Assembly: GCA_964035795.1 (NCBI GenBank)
Contig: OZ038327.1
Coordinates: forward strand, 4,315,651 to 4,379,650
Length of the DNA stretch: 64,000 nucleotides
Source of the DNA: Pterobdella sp. o SKG-2022
Taxonomy: Eukaryota > Annelida > Clitellata > Hirudinida > Piscicolidae
Direction: 5' to 3'
Shown here: positions 1 to 13,062 of the stretch, one piece after another
How positions within the stretch are numbered: position 1 is the first letter of the stretch
Layout: every line of letters begins with the position of its first letter
The notes under the pieces: model-generated
What the model was told of the DNA's origin: nothing
Database searches by the model: none
Seen by the model: the letters and a program-made list of their open reading frames with translations, nothing else
Position numbers and translations under genes: made by a program

Positions 1-997
1 CTGTTGCCGTGAAATTTTAGCACAAAACTGCTCTGATCAAATTATTTGTTTAATAACACTTTTTAGTGTTATTAATCTAAATGTTTGTGATATTTGTTTG
101 TGTGCTTTATTATATTTCCGAACAATGCTTTTTAGTGCACTGTTTCCATAAATTATTAGCACAAAACTGCTCTTTGATCAGGTGATTAGATTTACAGTGG
201 TGTCAAGAGTTATTATTGGTTTAGGAAAGAGAGTATTTTGGTCAGTACGGTGTTTCATAAAAAGGTATAGATATATATTTATATATATAAAGGCAAATTT
301 GAAAAAAAACGGAAATTAAAAGTGGAGAAGATAAAAAAGAAAAATTGAGTACTTCATGATATAACTGAATTTATCATTTTTCTTTCTTTTATTATTGTTT
401 GTATTACTTATTAATATTTTATTATTGTTATTATTATAAAACTAATTCAAAGCTATTATGGTGTTAGGTATAATTGGTATGTATTATTTCAACGCTTGTA
501 ATTAGAATTTTTTGAATATTTCAGAAATTGTGAAAAAAAAATGAAAATTTAAATAAAATTTTATATAAATTATTTTTACAAATTGTAATTTTATTAGCAA
601 AAAAAATATATATAGACAAATCTAAATTTTAATGTGAGGGAAAAAGTCTCAAAAATATGAATTATTAGGGTTTTGGAAGATAAAATTTCAAATTTTAGGA
701 AAATGTTTTTTTTGGTCAAATAATATCAAAAACTATGATTCAAAATAAAATAAATTATTTATATAAAAACTTCATTTAATAATTTTTATGAATATTTATT
801 GAGGTTTAGCTGAAAAAGTATTCACTAACTTCCAATAAAGCAACTATTTTGAGAGAAAACTCTTCAAAAGGAAATTAATAATGATAACTGCTAACCTTTG
901 AACTTTTTCAAAAAAAAATGTTGAAAAACCATATAAAACTCAATTTTTAAAACTCAGAGTAACTCGGTCAGTTTTCGTTTCGCGCTCTTTTTTATTA

Positions 998-1152
<155 letters not shown>

Positions 1153-1689
1153 TATTAATATTATTATTGTTATTATTTTTTTATTTACTTCATTATTTTG
1201 AGTTCAATCATAATAATTTCATCACTCACGATTATTGGAAATAATTATTAAGGTAAACAATAATCGATGACAGAGCCACTTACATAAAAATATTATCGTT
1301 TCAGCTTTTTGTTGTCACATACGTTTCACATTGTAGCAGATGCTTCTTGATTTCATTTTCTTGGTTCGCTAGAAATAAGTAAAAAACTCTTTGGCCCTCT
1401 AGCGAGTAAAACTTGAAATTAATATAAATATTTTTCACAAACTTTCTTCATTTCTAGTATAGTATTTTTTAGCATTTATTTGGTTTTTTGGTATTGTGAA
1501 TACTAAGAAGCTCAGCTCAAAATAGTGATTATTTTTTTATGATTGTTTTTGCTATTATTTTTATTAATATTATTGTTATTATTTCCATATTTTTTGTTAT
1601 TATTTCTTCATTATTCTAAATTCTTTTTTATCCTTTTCATGATTTCAATGTTTTTTTCTGTTTTTTTCCAGTGAACTTTTAATCATATT

Positions 1690-3130
1690 TCTAAAGTTAT
1701 TATTTTTTTTTATTTATGAGGGTTTCGAAGAGACAAAAATAGAGATAAAACTGAGTGTTCAAGTATTCTCAAAAATCTTCGTTCGCCGGTGTACGGCTTC
1801 CCTCCAGCTTTCATAGGTCCCTGTCTTGCGCCAGTTCAACTGCTTGATCTATGTTTAGTTTGTGGGCTTTTAGATCGTGTTTGATCGTTGTGAGAAGGCT
1901 AGCGCTAGGTCTTCCACGCTTTGCGTTTTTTTTCTTGAGGCAATTGATGGTGGATTGTTTAGCTAGAACCAGATCATCCAGGCGCAGAATATGGCCTAAC
2001 ATTTGCCAGCGTCACCTTGTCACGATTTGAGAGGCTGGTTCAATCAGGGCATTTCTGGTTTCTGTATTCATGCGGTTTGGCCAGAAAACCCCACATACAT
2101 ACCGCACCCTTTTTCGGTTGAAACTGTCCACTGATCTAACCATCCCCTTGTCCATTGTCCACGTGCTACAACCAAAAAGCATAATGCTTTGAACATAAGC
2201 TTTGTAGATTCTTAACTTTTTGTTTCTTGTTATGCTCGAGTTCTGTTTTTTTTAGCTTGAGCATTGCCGTTGTTGTTAGCTGCTTTCACCTTTTCCACTC
2301 TTGCTTTTTATCGAGTAGCATGCCCAGTTTTTTCGCATTTTTCCACTCGTTGTCTGATCCGATTTTGAGAGTCTCCGTTTTCGTAGGATTCATTTTTAGG
2401 TTCCACTTTTCCAATATTTTTTCCACTAAATTTAAGTTGACGCCATCTTTGCTAATGAAATCAACATCATCAGCATATGCAATGTCTTGGGCATAGACAT
2501 TATTTCTGAATTCTCTCAACTCTGCTTCTAGGTATGTGGTGAAAAGTACTAGACTGAGACCATCTTCTTGAGGAATGCCAATATTGGTGTCAAAAGTGGG
2601 TCCTACTTCTTTGGTTCTCACTCTCAGACTGGTGTCATTGAGTAGAAAATGTATCAATTTCATATCTTCCTCAGAACAGATTGTATTAAATATCTCTATC
2701 ATTTTTACTCTGTTGACCGAGTCAAAGGCTGAAGATAAGTCTACACCTTGGATTATGATTTTTTCATTGGTGCTTAATGTGCTTGCTATTTCTAATTTGA
2801 GTGTCCATACAATGTCTTCTATAGATCTACCTTTCCTATAGGCAGTTTGGCTGGAGGATAGGTAGTTTTTTGTTGTTGGTCTTAGTCTATTTAGAGTGAT
2901 GAGTGATATTATTTTTCTAATGGTAGAGAGTAGTATTATTGGTCTAGTGTTTTCAAATTTTTTGGTTTTATTATGTTTTGATATAGGGAGTATGATGCCA
3001 AGGCCAAGTTGGTGAGGTTGTTTGTTGTTGATTGTGGTGTTTATTATATGAGTAAGTTTGTCAATAGTTGTGCTACTCAATATTTTTATCATTTCTGCTA
3101 CAATAGATCACCAGGCTATGACAATATTGT
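1690..3130 (-). mobile_element. LINE family A, copy 1: reverse transcriptase and C-terminus, 5' truncated
   Basis: The ORF at 2286-3092 carries RT motifs: RPIILLSTIRKIISLITLNR, YLSSSQTAYRKGRS, GVDLSSAFDSVNR, GIPQEDGLSLVLF and the catalytic YADD box (near 2455-2481). A frameshift and a TGA at the upstream edge (near 3100-3120) continue the homology (IVAEMIKIL). Downstream, at 1811-2002, a second frame encodes the C-terminus (GHILRLDDL, LKKKNAKRGRPS). The 3' end matches copy 2 at 32393-33030 down to a shared AATAAATAAAA-like terminus. No endonuclease is present in this truncated copy, so the clade is not assigned. The copy is inactivated. Confidence 0.85.
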
Positions 3131-4951
3131 AGTAGAAGTTATTTTTTATAGTTTTTATAACATTTTATTTTTACCATTTCTGTATTTATTTTTAATTATT
3201 ATTCTGTTCACAATTCATTTAAAATCAATCACATTATAAACATAATACTATTACTAACGTTATTAAGATTAATATAATGTGAAGTGGAAATGCTTCAAAC
3301 CTTTTAGAATAAATTTAAAATATAACTTTTTTCTCATTTCTTTGATTGTATAATCCCATTTTTTCATCAATTAAAAAACAATTTTAAAAAATACCGATAA
3401 AATTAGTAGTTACCATCATGATAAACCAAAAAAAAATTTTTTGTGAAAAAATAAAAATAATATTCAGCTCGGAACCCAACGGAGATTTCAAATTATAAAC
3501 GCTTGGAAATTGTTTATTAACAATCAATAAAAGACTTTCCGACAAAAATTCAGAGTTTTTGTAAAATTGTGTTTTTCATTCGAGTACAAAATCCTTTCGT
3601 AATGCACAATTAACAATTGTTCATCTTCTTCTTTAGACTTTGACAAAGATTCCCCAAAACTTATCAAGTAATTTTTTTATATTTTTGGAAAAAAATCATT
3701 TTCAATAATTGATATTTAAATAATTCATTTTTAGTGATTTGAAGATGTAGGATAAGAATTCCAGCCATAATAAAAGTTTTTTATAATGAAACTGTTTTGA
3801 ATATTAGCAATATGTTCTAATATTCAATATAATAAAACTAATCACAAATACTCACTTGACCACATTGAATATGATTTGATATATAACGTGTGATAATCTC
3901 AATAGATTATATAATAATTATTTCCATTAAAGAGTTACCAAGGGTCCATCATTAACAAAGTATACAGCGCTAGACAAAAGAATAAGAATTGGTAATTTAT
4001 AAGCAAATTTAAACCGGGTTCATAACATCTTAAGTCGAAGGCTTCAATAGGAGTGATCACTCATGGGGTAGTCTTATGGGGGAAGAGTTCATGGTGAGGA
4101 TTTTTAACCACTAAAAGAGATGATATTAATTTAACCTCAAAACGAAACAACGATAAGTAAACTTTATAAAGGAGATAATGATGATGATTAAACTTGATAA
4201 TGAGATGATGGGATGAAAACGATATTAATAGAATGGTATAAAAAAAGACATGATACACTTCGTGTTTTTTTTTTAATATTTTTTGAAAATACACTTTGGT
4301 ATTATTAATTAAATCATTAAATTACAATACATAAAAATAAAATATTTTTAAACAAAAAGCATTAATTGAGAGGAATTTTTTAATACATATATCCTAAAAC
4401 GTTTTATAATGAAGCTAAACTTATGGAAAATTATAGCTTTTGATTCTCAATAAATGTTTTAAAAATTCCTCTTAATTGATGATATTCGTTACAAAAAAAT
4501 AAAGAAAAAAACATACGATGTCTCTGAAAAGTCATAAAACTAAAACTTGCAAACAGTTAAAAATTAGAAAAATAATTTATAAGAAACACGAAACAAGGTT
4601 AAAATTAGTCTACAAAACAAGATGGTTTCCAAAGTCTTAAGATTTCCATAAGTCCAAATCAAGTGATGTGTACTGAATATGGGTAACAAAAATACACAAA
4701 AATATATTAAATAGAAACTAAAAATATATGTACTGAATAGAAATTACAATAAAATATATGATAGTTGACCGTTAATTCACTTCAACTCATACACAAGGAG
4801 TTCAATACGGAAAGATCCCATGTTATAACTGTATCAAATGTATAAATATTTCTATTAAAATAAGGAAATTGAGATACTTTGAGTGATAATTGTATTGTAG
4901 ATATAAAGTATTTCCATTAAAAACAATAAAGTTATGAAAAATTTCTCCACT
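3131..4951. other. AT-rich non-coding DNA
   Basis: No gene, splice-flanked island or recognisable repeat seen. The short ORFs here are at the chance level for such AT-rich DNA. Confidence 0.6.
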
Positions 4952-5130
4952 TGTCGGCCCTATAGCTTAGAGGTAAAACATTAGACCAATTATCTAAAGT
5001 TACCGCGTCCAATCCCGCTTGGGCCGACAATTAGCACCTGTTCCACAGTGTGCTTTCAATACATTAAATTTTTAGCAAGCGCTTTGATCTATAAAGAAAA
5101 GCGCTTTAAAAATACACCATTACATTACTT
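4952..5130 (+). mobile_element. tRNA-Ile-derived SINE, copy 1
   Basis: The head folds as a tRNA. Acceptor-stem halves GTCGGCCC and GGGCCGAC pair perfectly. The A box (TAGCTTAGAGGTAAAAC) and B box (GCGTCCAATCCC, degenerate) are present. The anticodon stem TTAGA/TCTAA encloses an ACCAATTA-type loop. The non-tRNA body contains AGCACCTGTTCCACAGTGTG and AAGCGCTTTAAAAATAC, followed by a CATTACATTAC tail. Confidence 0.85.
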
Positions 5131-5371
5131 ATGAAACATAATACTAGTTCAAAAGTTAAGGGAGATCGACGAAATAAGTCGACCATTCGATCGTCCCTAA
5201 CTGGGGGTTGCGCAATTAATCGATGTCACCAAGTACTTTGGCGAGCATCAGCTTTTGTTTCAACTTGGAAGAAAATATTCAAAAACACTACGACACCAAT
5301 ACACAGTAAAACTAAATAGTATTTAGAGATATTTTTAATTAGATGGTGGCGTCAACGCGAGGTGTTAAGCC
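5131..5371. other. Moderately GC-rich block between SINE and Q/N-rich gene, probably 3' UTR or unknown repeat
   Basis: Adjacent to the SINE tail and just past the stop codon of the Q/N-rich gene. A 62-codon plus ORF (5131-5319) crosses it. A small imperfect palindrome around GATCGACGAAATAAGTCGACC (up to 20 bases considered) is visible. Nothing recognisable is coded. Confidence 0.3.
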
Positions 5372-8300
5372 TTACAGATCTGTCTCAAATAGAGTTCTTG
5401 GAAGTGTTTTTGGCTTTTTAGTTAAAGGTTTATTTTGTTTTTTGCTTTTTGATTTTTTTAGTTGTGTTGTCTGGGTTTCTTGTTCACATTTTTGTTGTTG
5501 TTTGGCTGGTTCTAACAACATAATGTATGGGTGATGTTGTGTTTGTTGTATGGTTTCATTGTTGATTATGAGGTTTTGTCCCAACTGTTGCTGATGAGTT
5601 TGTTGTTGTTGAAAATTTTGTTGTGGCTTTTTCAAATTAAATTTTTGTTGTTGTTGTTGAATGTAAGCAGTTTTTTCTAAATTTTTACAATGTTGTTGTT
5701 GATACTGTTGTATAGAATCCCCATGTAAAAACTGAGGCAGTAGAATGTTATCACAACAATTTTGACCGATTTGTTGCAGACAACAATCAGAAAAACTTTT
5801 GTATTGAAAAAGTCTTAAAGGATGATGGAGTGGTGTTGTTTGTGGTAGTTGTGATTGTAACATTTGAAGTTGATAGTTAGAATGTTGAGGTAGATGAACG
5901 AGAAGTGGTTGTTGAAAATTTTGTTGTTGATAAAGATTGTCTTGGAACATTTGTTGATATTGTTGATGTTGAAGTAGATTTTGTTGGTGAAAAAGTTGTT
6001 GGTAAGGTAGAGAAGGTTTTTGGAAGAAATGATAGAGAAGGAGAGGATTTGGGGTAGTGTTGTTAAAGTGGTTATTGTTTCGCAACATGTTGTCTTTTTC
6101 AAAAAAATTATTTTTGACTTGTGATGTAATATTGTATTTAAATTCAAAATTACTATTATTTTGTGTTTTATCAACATTATTATATTGTATTATATTGTTA
6201 TTATCCTTGCATTGTATTGTATTCTCATTTCCATTGTGATGTTCGGCAATGTAGTTACTGTATTGTATTGTATTGTTGTCATTGTGTTTCACAGGCTTGT
6301 AACAAAAATTGTTACAGTTTGTTGTGTTATTATTATGATAAGAATCAACAGAAATTATGGGTAGTAATGATTTTTGTTGTTGTTGCGACGTAGGATTCAA
6401 ATGATTTTGTTGTTGGGGTTGTTTCTGTTGAGTTGAGTTGTGATAGTTCATCATTTGTTCTTTTTGTTGTTGATGAGTTTGTTGGTTTTGTGTTTGTTGA
6501 TGTTGTTTTTTTTGTTGATTATTTTGGTGGAAATGTTGTTGAAGATTATCATTTGAAGTGGCGCCACCCCAAAAAAAGACACTTCCGAACTTTGGTATGG
6601 TGTTGTTTTTGTTGTAATCAGTATGACTTTTATTATTGATTTGTAGCGGGATATGTAGCAGAGAATTGTATTGTTTTGGCTGATTGTTGTGGTAAGGTGA
6701 GTTGAAGACAAGTTCGTTGTAGGTAGTATTATTATTATAACTAATACTATTATTACTATTACTATTATATCTATAATAATTAGCGTTGTTATTCACTAAA
6801 TTATTATTATTATTATTTCTATTATTATTAATATTAGTATTTTCTTTATTCCCTCCTTTATTATTAAGTTGATGATTATTATGATAAATGATAGGATCAA
6901 AAGAGGAATGGAAAGGGAAGGAAGGATAGATGAAAGATGAGGATGAATGGAAAGTGGATGGTGGTGATGGCGGTTGGATATAAAAAGCAGGTGCCTTAAA
7001 CGGCTGACCCAAGGGCATTGGATGTGAGAAATGAGCGTGCAGATTATTATTTTTACTATTATTAATAGAAAAAAGCGACTGAGAAGACTGCTGGTAGAAT
7101 TTTCTATTATTATTCTTATTATTCAAGTCGAGGCTATTGGACCTAGTCTTGTGCTGCTTTAGCAAGTTGGACAAGTGTTTTTTCTGTTGTTGTAGTGGTA
7201 GAAGTTGCAGTTGTAACTGACTGCCTGACATCTGCTGTTCTAAATTGTTCTTCACAAGTTCTCCGTGGGTTTCTGCCTGTACTGATGCCATTATCATTGA
7301 ACAAGAAGCTGCTAGGTTCTTTATCTAAGAGTGTTGGGTGTGAGACGATTGAAGATCATGTTGCTATGATTGTCGTTGTGTTGGTTTCAATTGATTGTGT
7401 GCTATGCTAATTCTTGTTCCAATGTTTTTGTCGTATAGTTTTGTATTTTTTTATTGAATGAAGTATTTGGGAAATCGATGTTTTATTTCTTTTTTTCATT
7501 TTTTTTTTGCATTTTGCGTGCTTATAATTTATTGTATTTTAAAAATAAATTGAAGGATGAGTGATTTAATTAGACAAATAGATAGATAAATACATGGGTG
7601 TTTGGATGGTTAACTGCAATGATGAATAACTTCATATATTATTGCCTGAAGCAATTAAGCCAAATTGATAAATTGGTAAATGAATAGATAAATAGATAAG
7701 TTGGCTTTATAAATGCATAGACGAACAAATAAAGGGAAAAATGGAGTAGTAGATTTATATGGGTGGGTGGATAGATAGATGGATGGATGAATGAATGGAA
7801 AGATGGAGGGATGGAGAGATAGATAGATTGATGGATGGATACTCACGGGTTGGGGAGCGTCTTCAATGTGACAATCATCTCCTCCTGATAAATTAATTAT
7901 TTTATTGAATAAAAGTATTTAATGGAAAATTTCAATTTAAATAGTGATAAAAAAAATAAATAAATATAATATGAGCAAATCTTTATAAATTTTTATTCTT
8001 TTTAAAATTATCATTATATTTCCATAGTTATCAATCTATTGCAAAAAAAATCTAAAAAAACTCATTTTTTGAAGCAAAAAACTACAAAAAACAAAATTTA
8101 AAGAAATAAGCAAGTTCCATTGTTTGAGCTTATATAACCAGGTTTAAAAACTAAGAAGGTTTTTCAAAAACATCAATAACAAATGAAAACTCATTATGAA
8201 ATATTAAAACACAAATTTTAAAAAATTAGGTTTTGTTTTGGATGAAATTTTCACAAAATGACGTTGAAACAGATATTCATGATTGGTTAAACAATATTAA

Positions 8301-9589
8301 TGAAAGTTGAATTTTTATACTATATATTTAAGTTTTTTTTATCTCTTTATCAAGTTAAAATGAAGTATGCTTCTGAAATTTTAAAAATATTCAACCAAAA
8401 AATCTTGAGCACATAAAAAATTTGTAGCTTCAAAAACATTAGGTGAGGGTTCATTTCTCATTCTTTCTTACTTATTTCACTGTGTTTTTACTTTTTTGTG
8501 TTTCTGTCTCAAATTAGGAAAAATTTTTTCTATTACGATTCTACACAGTTTATCAGTTTTAAAGTCTTCTAAGAAAACAAAAATAAAGATACAAAAACTA
8601 AACAAAAATCCATGAACACGTAAAACTAAGTGATCATTATTAAACATGGATGAACTGGGAAAGATGGCAGTTTTTCAACTACTAAGAAGCAGGAAATAAG
8701 AAGCATTTGATCCACAGATGATTTTTATAGATTGTGGGATAGTTTTATAGACCAGTTATATTGGTTTTTTTTATTTTTTTCAATAGAAAAAGAACAAAAA
8801 TCTTCGCAAAAAACTGCTTGTGTTTCATCTGGTAATGTTGTTACTTTTTGATATTTATCAAAGATTTTTGTGAAAAAAATACACTGTCTTTAAATAACTA
8901 CATTTACTTCATTATAGCTTTTTTCGCTTTCTTAGCACTTTAACCGTTGTTCCTCGTCGTTATACAAAAATATCTAAACATAAAAAACAAAAAATAGATA
9001 CTGCCAATGAAGAGTAAGATAAAATTGAATTATGGAAATAATGATTTTATTTTTGAAGACATAATGAGTAAAAACAATTAAATAGGCCCACAAAATCAAA
9101 CTCAAGACGTCAACTAGACAACAGCAAAATGTAGCTTAAAAAATAAAACAAAGTCTCAATAACATGGATTTCCTATACAGACTCTGTTTAAACTCAAAAG
9201 ATTCTTATAGTGACACATCAACAGTATTTTAACAAACGAAGATTAGCTTTGTTGTTTTTTTAGTGATATGTAAGGTGCATTTTCAACACTATTAATTGAC
9301 TAAAATAAACCAAAAGAAAAACATCAAAATAAAAAATGTTAAAAAATTCACCTTCAGTTTAAAAACACACCAGACCTCTTCTACCACACCACACTGAACG
9401 TACCACACTCATCCACTAACCCCACCACATCACACCGCATCTATTACACCACACTAAACACTCCACCCCACCCCTCCTCTCCACCTTCAGTACATAGAGC
9501 GACCATCTTAATCTTCTTCATTCTTTCCACCCTCCTCTGTCTCGCCTCAATTGTTCTGCTCCATGCTTCTGGATAACTCTTGTATATTA
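5372..9589 (-). CDS. Gln/Asn-rich low-complexity protein, 3' part, at least 3 exons
   Basis: The large exon 5372-7324 (650 codons plus TAA) is open throughout. It contains long Asn runs (middle), Gln/His-rich stretches (second half), a Ser/Pro-rich patch (FYIQPPSPPSTF) and a basic C-terminus (KKSKSKKQNKPLTKKPK) ending in RTLFETDL. An in-frame TAG precedes it. A good acceptor (CACTCTTAG|ATAAAG) lies there, so translation probably enters from upstream exons, although the internal Met at 7297 could start it. Two upstream exons fit in phase: 7847-7884 (GDDCHIEDAPQP, donor GTGAGT) and 9485-9589 (YPEAWSRTIEARQRRVERMK, donor GTGGAG). The 5' end is not found. I do not recognise the family. The composition resembles prion-like or RNA-granule proteins, which is only a compositional remark. 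Confidence 0.6.
7740..7846. repeat. GGAT/GATA-rich minisatellite
   Basis: Runs of GGATGGATGAATGAATGGA and GATAGATAGATGGATGGATG, next to the 38-bp exon at 7847-7884. Similar tracts lie at 24865-24940 and, on the other strand, at 30060-30140. Confidence 0.85.
7885..9484 (-). other. Intron of the Q/N-rich gene; AT-rich
   Basis: AT-rich, with a CCACACCACAC-type low-complexity patch at 9365-9480. A similar patch lies at 25145-25225. Confidence 0.5.
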
Positions 9590-10014
9590 CTGAGTCTCTG
9601 TGTGTTTGTGTTTGTTTTTTGCTTGTTTGATTGTTTGTGTTTTTTGTGTTTATTTTTTGCTGTTTAATGAAAGAAAAAGTTTATGAAATGAATTTTTAAT
9701 TTTTTTCATAAAAATCTAAACGCAAAACATACTAAAAACATTTTATAAACTCGGAATAATGATTGCTATCAAAGAAAAGCTAAATTCTTGAAATGAATTT
9801 CAATTCAAAACATTTTTCAAAAAGGGGAAACGTCAAATGGTTGAAAATAGCGAAAATGCTACAAATACTCCCTGATAATGATCTTTTTGGTATTTGAATA
9901 AAATCAACAAATTAATATTTGTTTTTAACGTTTTTTTTCAAGTCACTTTATTAACTATATTGAAGTATCTGTAAATTATTTTCTCACATAAATACTCACA
10001 GCAACACACAAAAG

Positions 10015-10015
<1 letters not shown>

Positions 10016-10096
<81 letters not shown>
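10016..10096. repeat. (CA)n dinucleotide repeat, about 40 units
   Basis: A pure CA repeat. On the minus strand it is (TG)n. It follows a short stretch with an acceptor-like TTTGCTCACAG (near 10150) that could be an exon edge of the Q/N-rich gene; this was not strong enough to call. Confidence 0.95.
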
Positions 10097-10098
<2 letters not shown>

Positions 10099-11549
10099 TA
10101 TTTGTAAGTATTGCAAACATACATCTACTTTTTGACTGCCATTCTGTGAGCAAACAATAAAAAGTAAATAAAAATCTTTCATAAGAAAAAAATAATAGAA
10201 ACAATAAATTGATAATGAAATAATAATACTAATTAGAAATAAATAATAAAATAACAATAAAAGTAATAATAACATTCAAATTATTATTATTTTTTAATTA
10301 CGAACACAATTTTACATAAATTTCAAACATTAATAATTTCAATTTCATCCAGTTTTAATGGCAAGTAAAATAGGTGAAAATTTGAGATCTCATATGATGG
10401 TGGTAGACTTGAGAAATTTTATTATAATCATTGCTGCAGAGAAACACAACAATTTAACATGCTAGTGTGCCTTTAGATGTATACTTATAACAAGTAACAA
10501 TCGCATTGAAAAATAGCCGAAGAGACTCAAACTGCTCGAAAAAGCATCTTCTAATTGAGCATAATGATTTTTTTGAGCCAAAGTAAAATGAAGAGATTTG
10601 AACACTGATAGTTTTTATTGTAAAGTGCCAAGCTTTTTGTTAACATTGTAATATTTTTATATACATGAACTTCTCAGTTGGTTTTTCATTTTGACACAAA
10701 AAACTGGTTGCAAAAGAGTAGAATTTTTTTTTCAATGAATTATTTTTTGTATATCCAAACAAACCTGATGGTTAAAACAGTTTTTCATGAAGCTTCTTTC
10801 AAAAATCAATCTTTTACAGAGTTTGTTGTAATTCAATAGTAAGTATCTTGTATTCTATAATTTCAGTTTTTATTTTCCGAAAAATGAGGATTTCGAAGAT
10901 ATTTCATTTTGAAGAAACTACAAATTTTGAAGAATAAAAACGGAAATCAAAATAATAACTATAAAAACAACATCAACAAAAGAATAATAATATCAACAAA
11001 AGAATAATAACATCAAGAAAAATAATATGAAAAAAATCAATAATAATAAAAAACTGTAATAAAAATAAATAAAAATAATAATAAAAATAATAAAATCAAT
11101 AATAAAAACAAAAAAAATAATAAACACATATGGAAACAACATGGAAACTAATTTGACTGGAATGTCATTTCTGATTCATTAGTTATTCATCTTCTTATTG
11201 GTCGTTCAAGAAAACAAGTTTAAAAATTCTATTAAAAATAAATAAAGATATTAAGTTTTTAATCAAAAATTAAACAAATTTTGCTTGAAACTCAGTTTTT
11301 TCATATATTTTACAGTCAACAAATCTTCAAAAATAGATGTTTTAAAAACGGAATAGTTAACTTTGACAGTCTATTTTTGGATTTTTATTTATTTTTCTCA
11401 TTATGTAAATAAAATAAAAAAATTGCTTTTGATACAATTCAAAATTGTTATTGAAAGCGCGCTATAAAAATTTCTATAATAAATAACTCGACAATTTTCT
11501 ATAATAAACAAAAAAAAACAAAAAACTAAATATTTATAATAAAAAATTA

Positions 11550-11777
11550 TTTCTTATATTGGACAGACAAGGGTGAATATTGCCACCAGGATGTTCCAAC
11601 ATTAAAAAAAATGCGGAATCCACCAAACAAGATGAAAATATAAATGGCATTTCTAAACACGCCCGAATCTGTAACACAGGAACAATATGCTGGGATTCAC
11701 CCACGATAATAAAAACATATAATGAAAAAAACAAAAACAGATTACAGAGGGACCTACTTATTAAGGAGAACAATTGA
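11550..11777 (+). mobile_element. Penelope-like element remnant: GIY-YIG endonuclease domain, frameshifted
   Basis: The first frame gives YIGQTRVNIATRMFQH (the YIG half of the nuclease) and a stop. A one-base frame change continues with NGISKHARICNTGTICWDSP and NRLQRDLLIKEN. This order (YIG, R in a helix, SxxxxHA, W/D segment, RLxxExLxIKE-like end) is that of the GIY-YIG domain at the C-terminus of Penelope retroelements. No Penelope reverse transcriptase was found upstream; 10900-11540 is low-complexity. Confidence 0.7.
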
Positions 11778-11943
11778 AGAAGATTAAATGTTGCAAAGTA
11801 ACTATTATGTAATTATGTGATATTGTAAAGGAGTAAAGTTAATTATTATATGAATATTCTTATTTTGATCTAAAACGATTTCATTGAGAGATTGCTCTCT
11901 GTGTCCCTTCATTGGTTGATTTTTGTATTCTCTTCATTAGGAG

Positions 11944-11994
11944 GTCCCACGCACTTGATTTGATGATCCACAATTCAAATCAAGTGCGTGGGAC
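11944..11994. repeat. Perfect 20-bp inverted repeat (hairpin), 11-base loop
   Basis: The left arm 11944-11963 (GTCCCACGCACTTGATTTGA) is exactly complementary to 11975-11994. It lies 170 bases after the Penelope GIY-YIG remnant. The stem is GC-richer than its surroundings. Confidence 0.9.
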
Positions 11995-12311
11995 TGTATC
12001 TCATCTGATGTTCATGCTTTAGCTAATACTTAATTATTTTCTTTTCAAAAATAACAACTCAAATTTTTCATTGAAATTTTAAATTGAGATTTGGAGCCAC
12101 AAACACACACACACACAGAGCTGAGTCGAATGAAACCTCATAAACATACTAAACCCCCAAAGAGACCAACGAAAACACAGCTAAATCAACCTAACAACGC
12201 AAATAAAAGTCCATAAACAAATTTACAACGATATTCAAATTCTCACACACAATTAGAACAACATTCAAATACGCACACATAATCACATACATTCAAACAC
12301 ATAGCCATACA

Positions 12312-13062
12312 CATAAGCTCACACATCACAGCTGATTTGATCCTCCTTTAATGAAGTGTAGAAAGAGTATGTGTTGCTGGGAATATCTTGTGTCATTTTC
12401 TTTATTTGATTCAGCATTCTTTGCTTTCCGAAGTTTTGCTCACAGAACTGACAAATCGATGTTTTCTGGAAGACAGTTGTATGTGATAGTCTGATGTGAT
12501 TTGCTAATCCAGGTTTATTCAAACACACTTTTACATGAAGGCTATTTTAGATAAGCTCTTGATTCTTTGTTTTTTTCAAAAACTTTTTCACTTTTCAGCG
12601 GTTTTTTAACAAACTGATTAACCTTATACACTTACATCGTTTATTTATTTTTTGTTATTCCTTCAAGCTGCAAACCTCTCAAGTTTGCATTTATGATATC
12701 CCTTCTTGACTCTCAAGAGTGCCTTTCATATGTTTGAATTCTCTGCTTTCTTCAAAGTGTTATTCATTTTTTTTTTTTTTCTGTTTTTTTTTAGACCAAA
12801 ACGTTCCAAATAACTGGTTATCAAGCTCACTGGGAATGTCAGGCCATCGTAGTTAGAGTTGATTAGAAACATATCATCTGTTTATAAGAGGTTTTGTACT
12901 ATTCTCTAGTTTGCACTTGCTGTTTGCTGAAAGACTTTTTTTACATTTTCTTCACTCAAATAAATTTTTGAGTTTCTAATGCGTTATCTGTAATAGCGTT
13001 CAAAAACAGGTTGAGCAGTAGAGGAGCTAGTACATCACCTTGTTTCACAGAAGGTCATATAA
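12312..13062 (-). mobile_element. Fragment of LINE family B (RT piece and C-terminal zinc fingers)
   Basis: At the upstream end (near 13060) the minus strand reads VKQGDVLAPLLLNLFLNAI, then a decayed catalytic block (LL-stop-TDDMFLINSNYDGLT). At the downstream end (12319-12545) it reads CLNKPGLANHIRLSHTTVFQ and CQFCEQNF. Both parts match family B at 36700-36980 and 37740-37900. The segment between them is deleted and the frame is broken. Confidence 0.75.

Noticed and set aside
3009..3239. Plus-strand RSPGYDNIVVEV, resembling an RT start motif
   Set aside because: It is antisense to LINE A, whose minus-strand frame continues there; no RT follows on the plus strand.
10016..10275. ORFs rich in Cys-Val repeats
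   Set aside because: Translation of the (CA)n repeat; the only possible real part, an acceptor near 10150, could not be confirmed.
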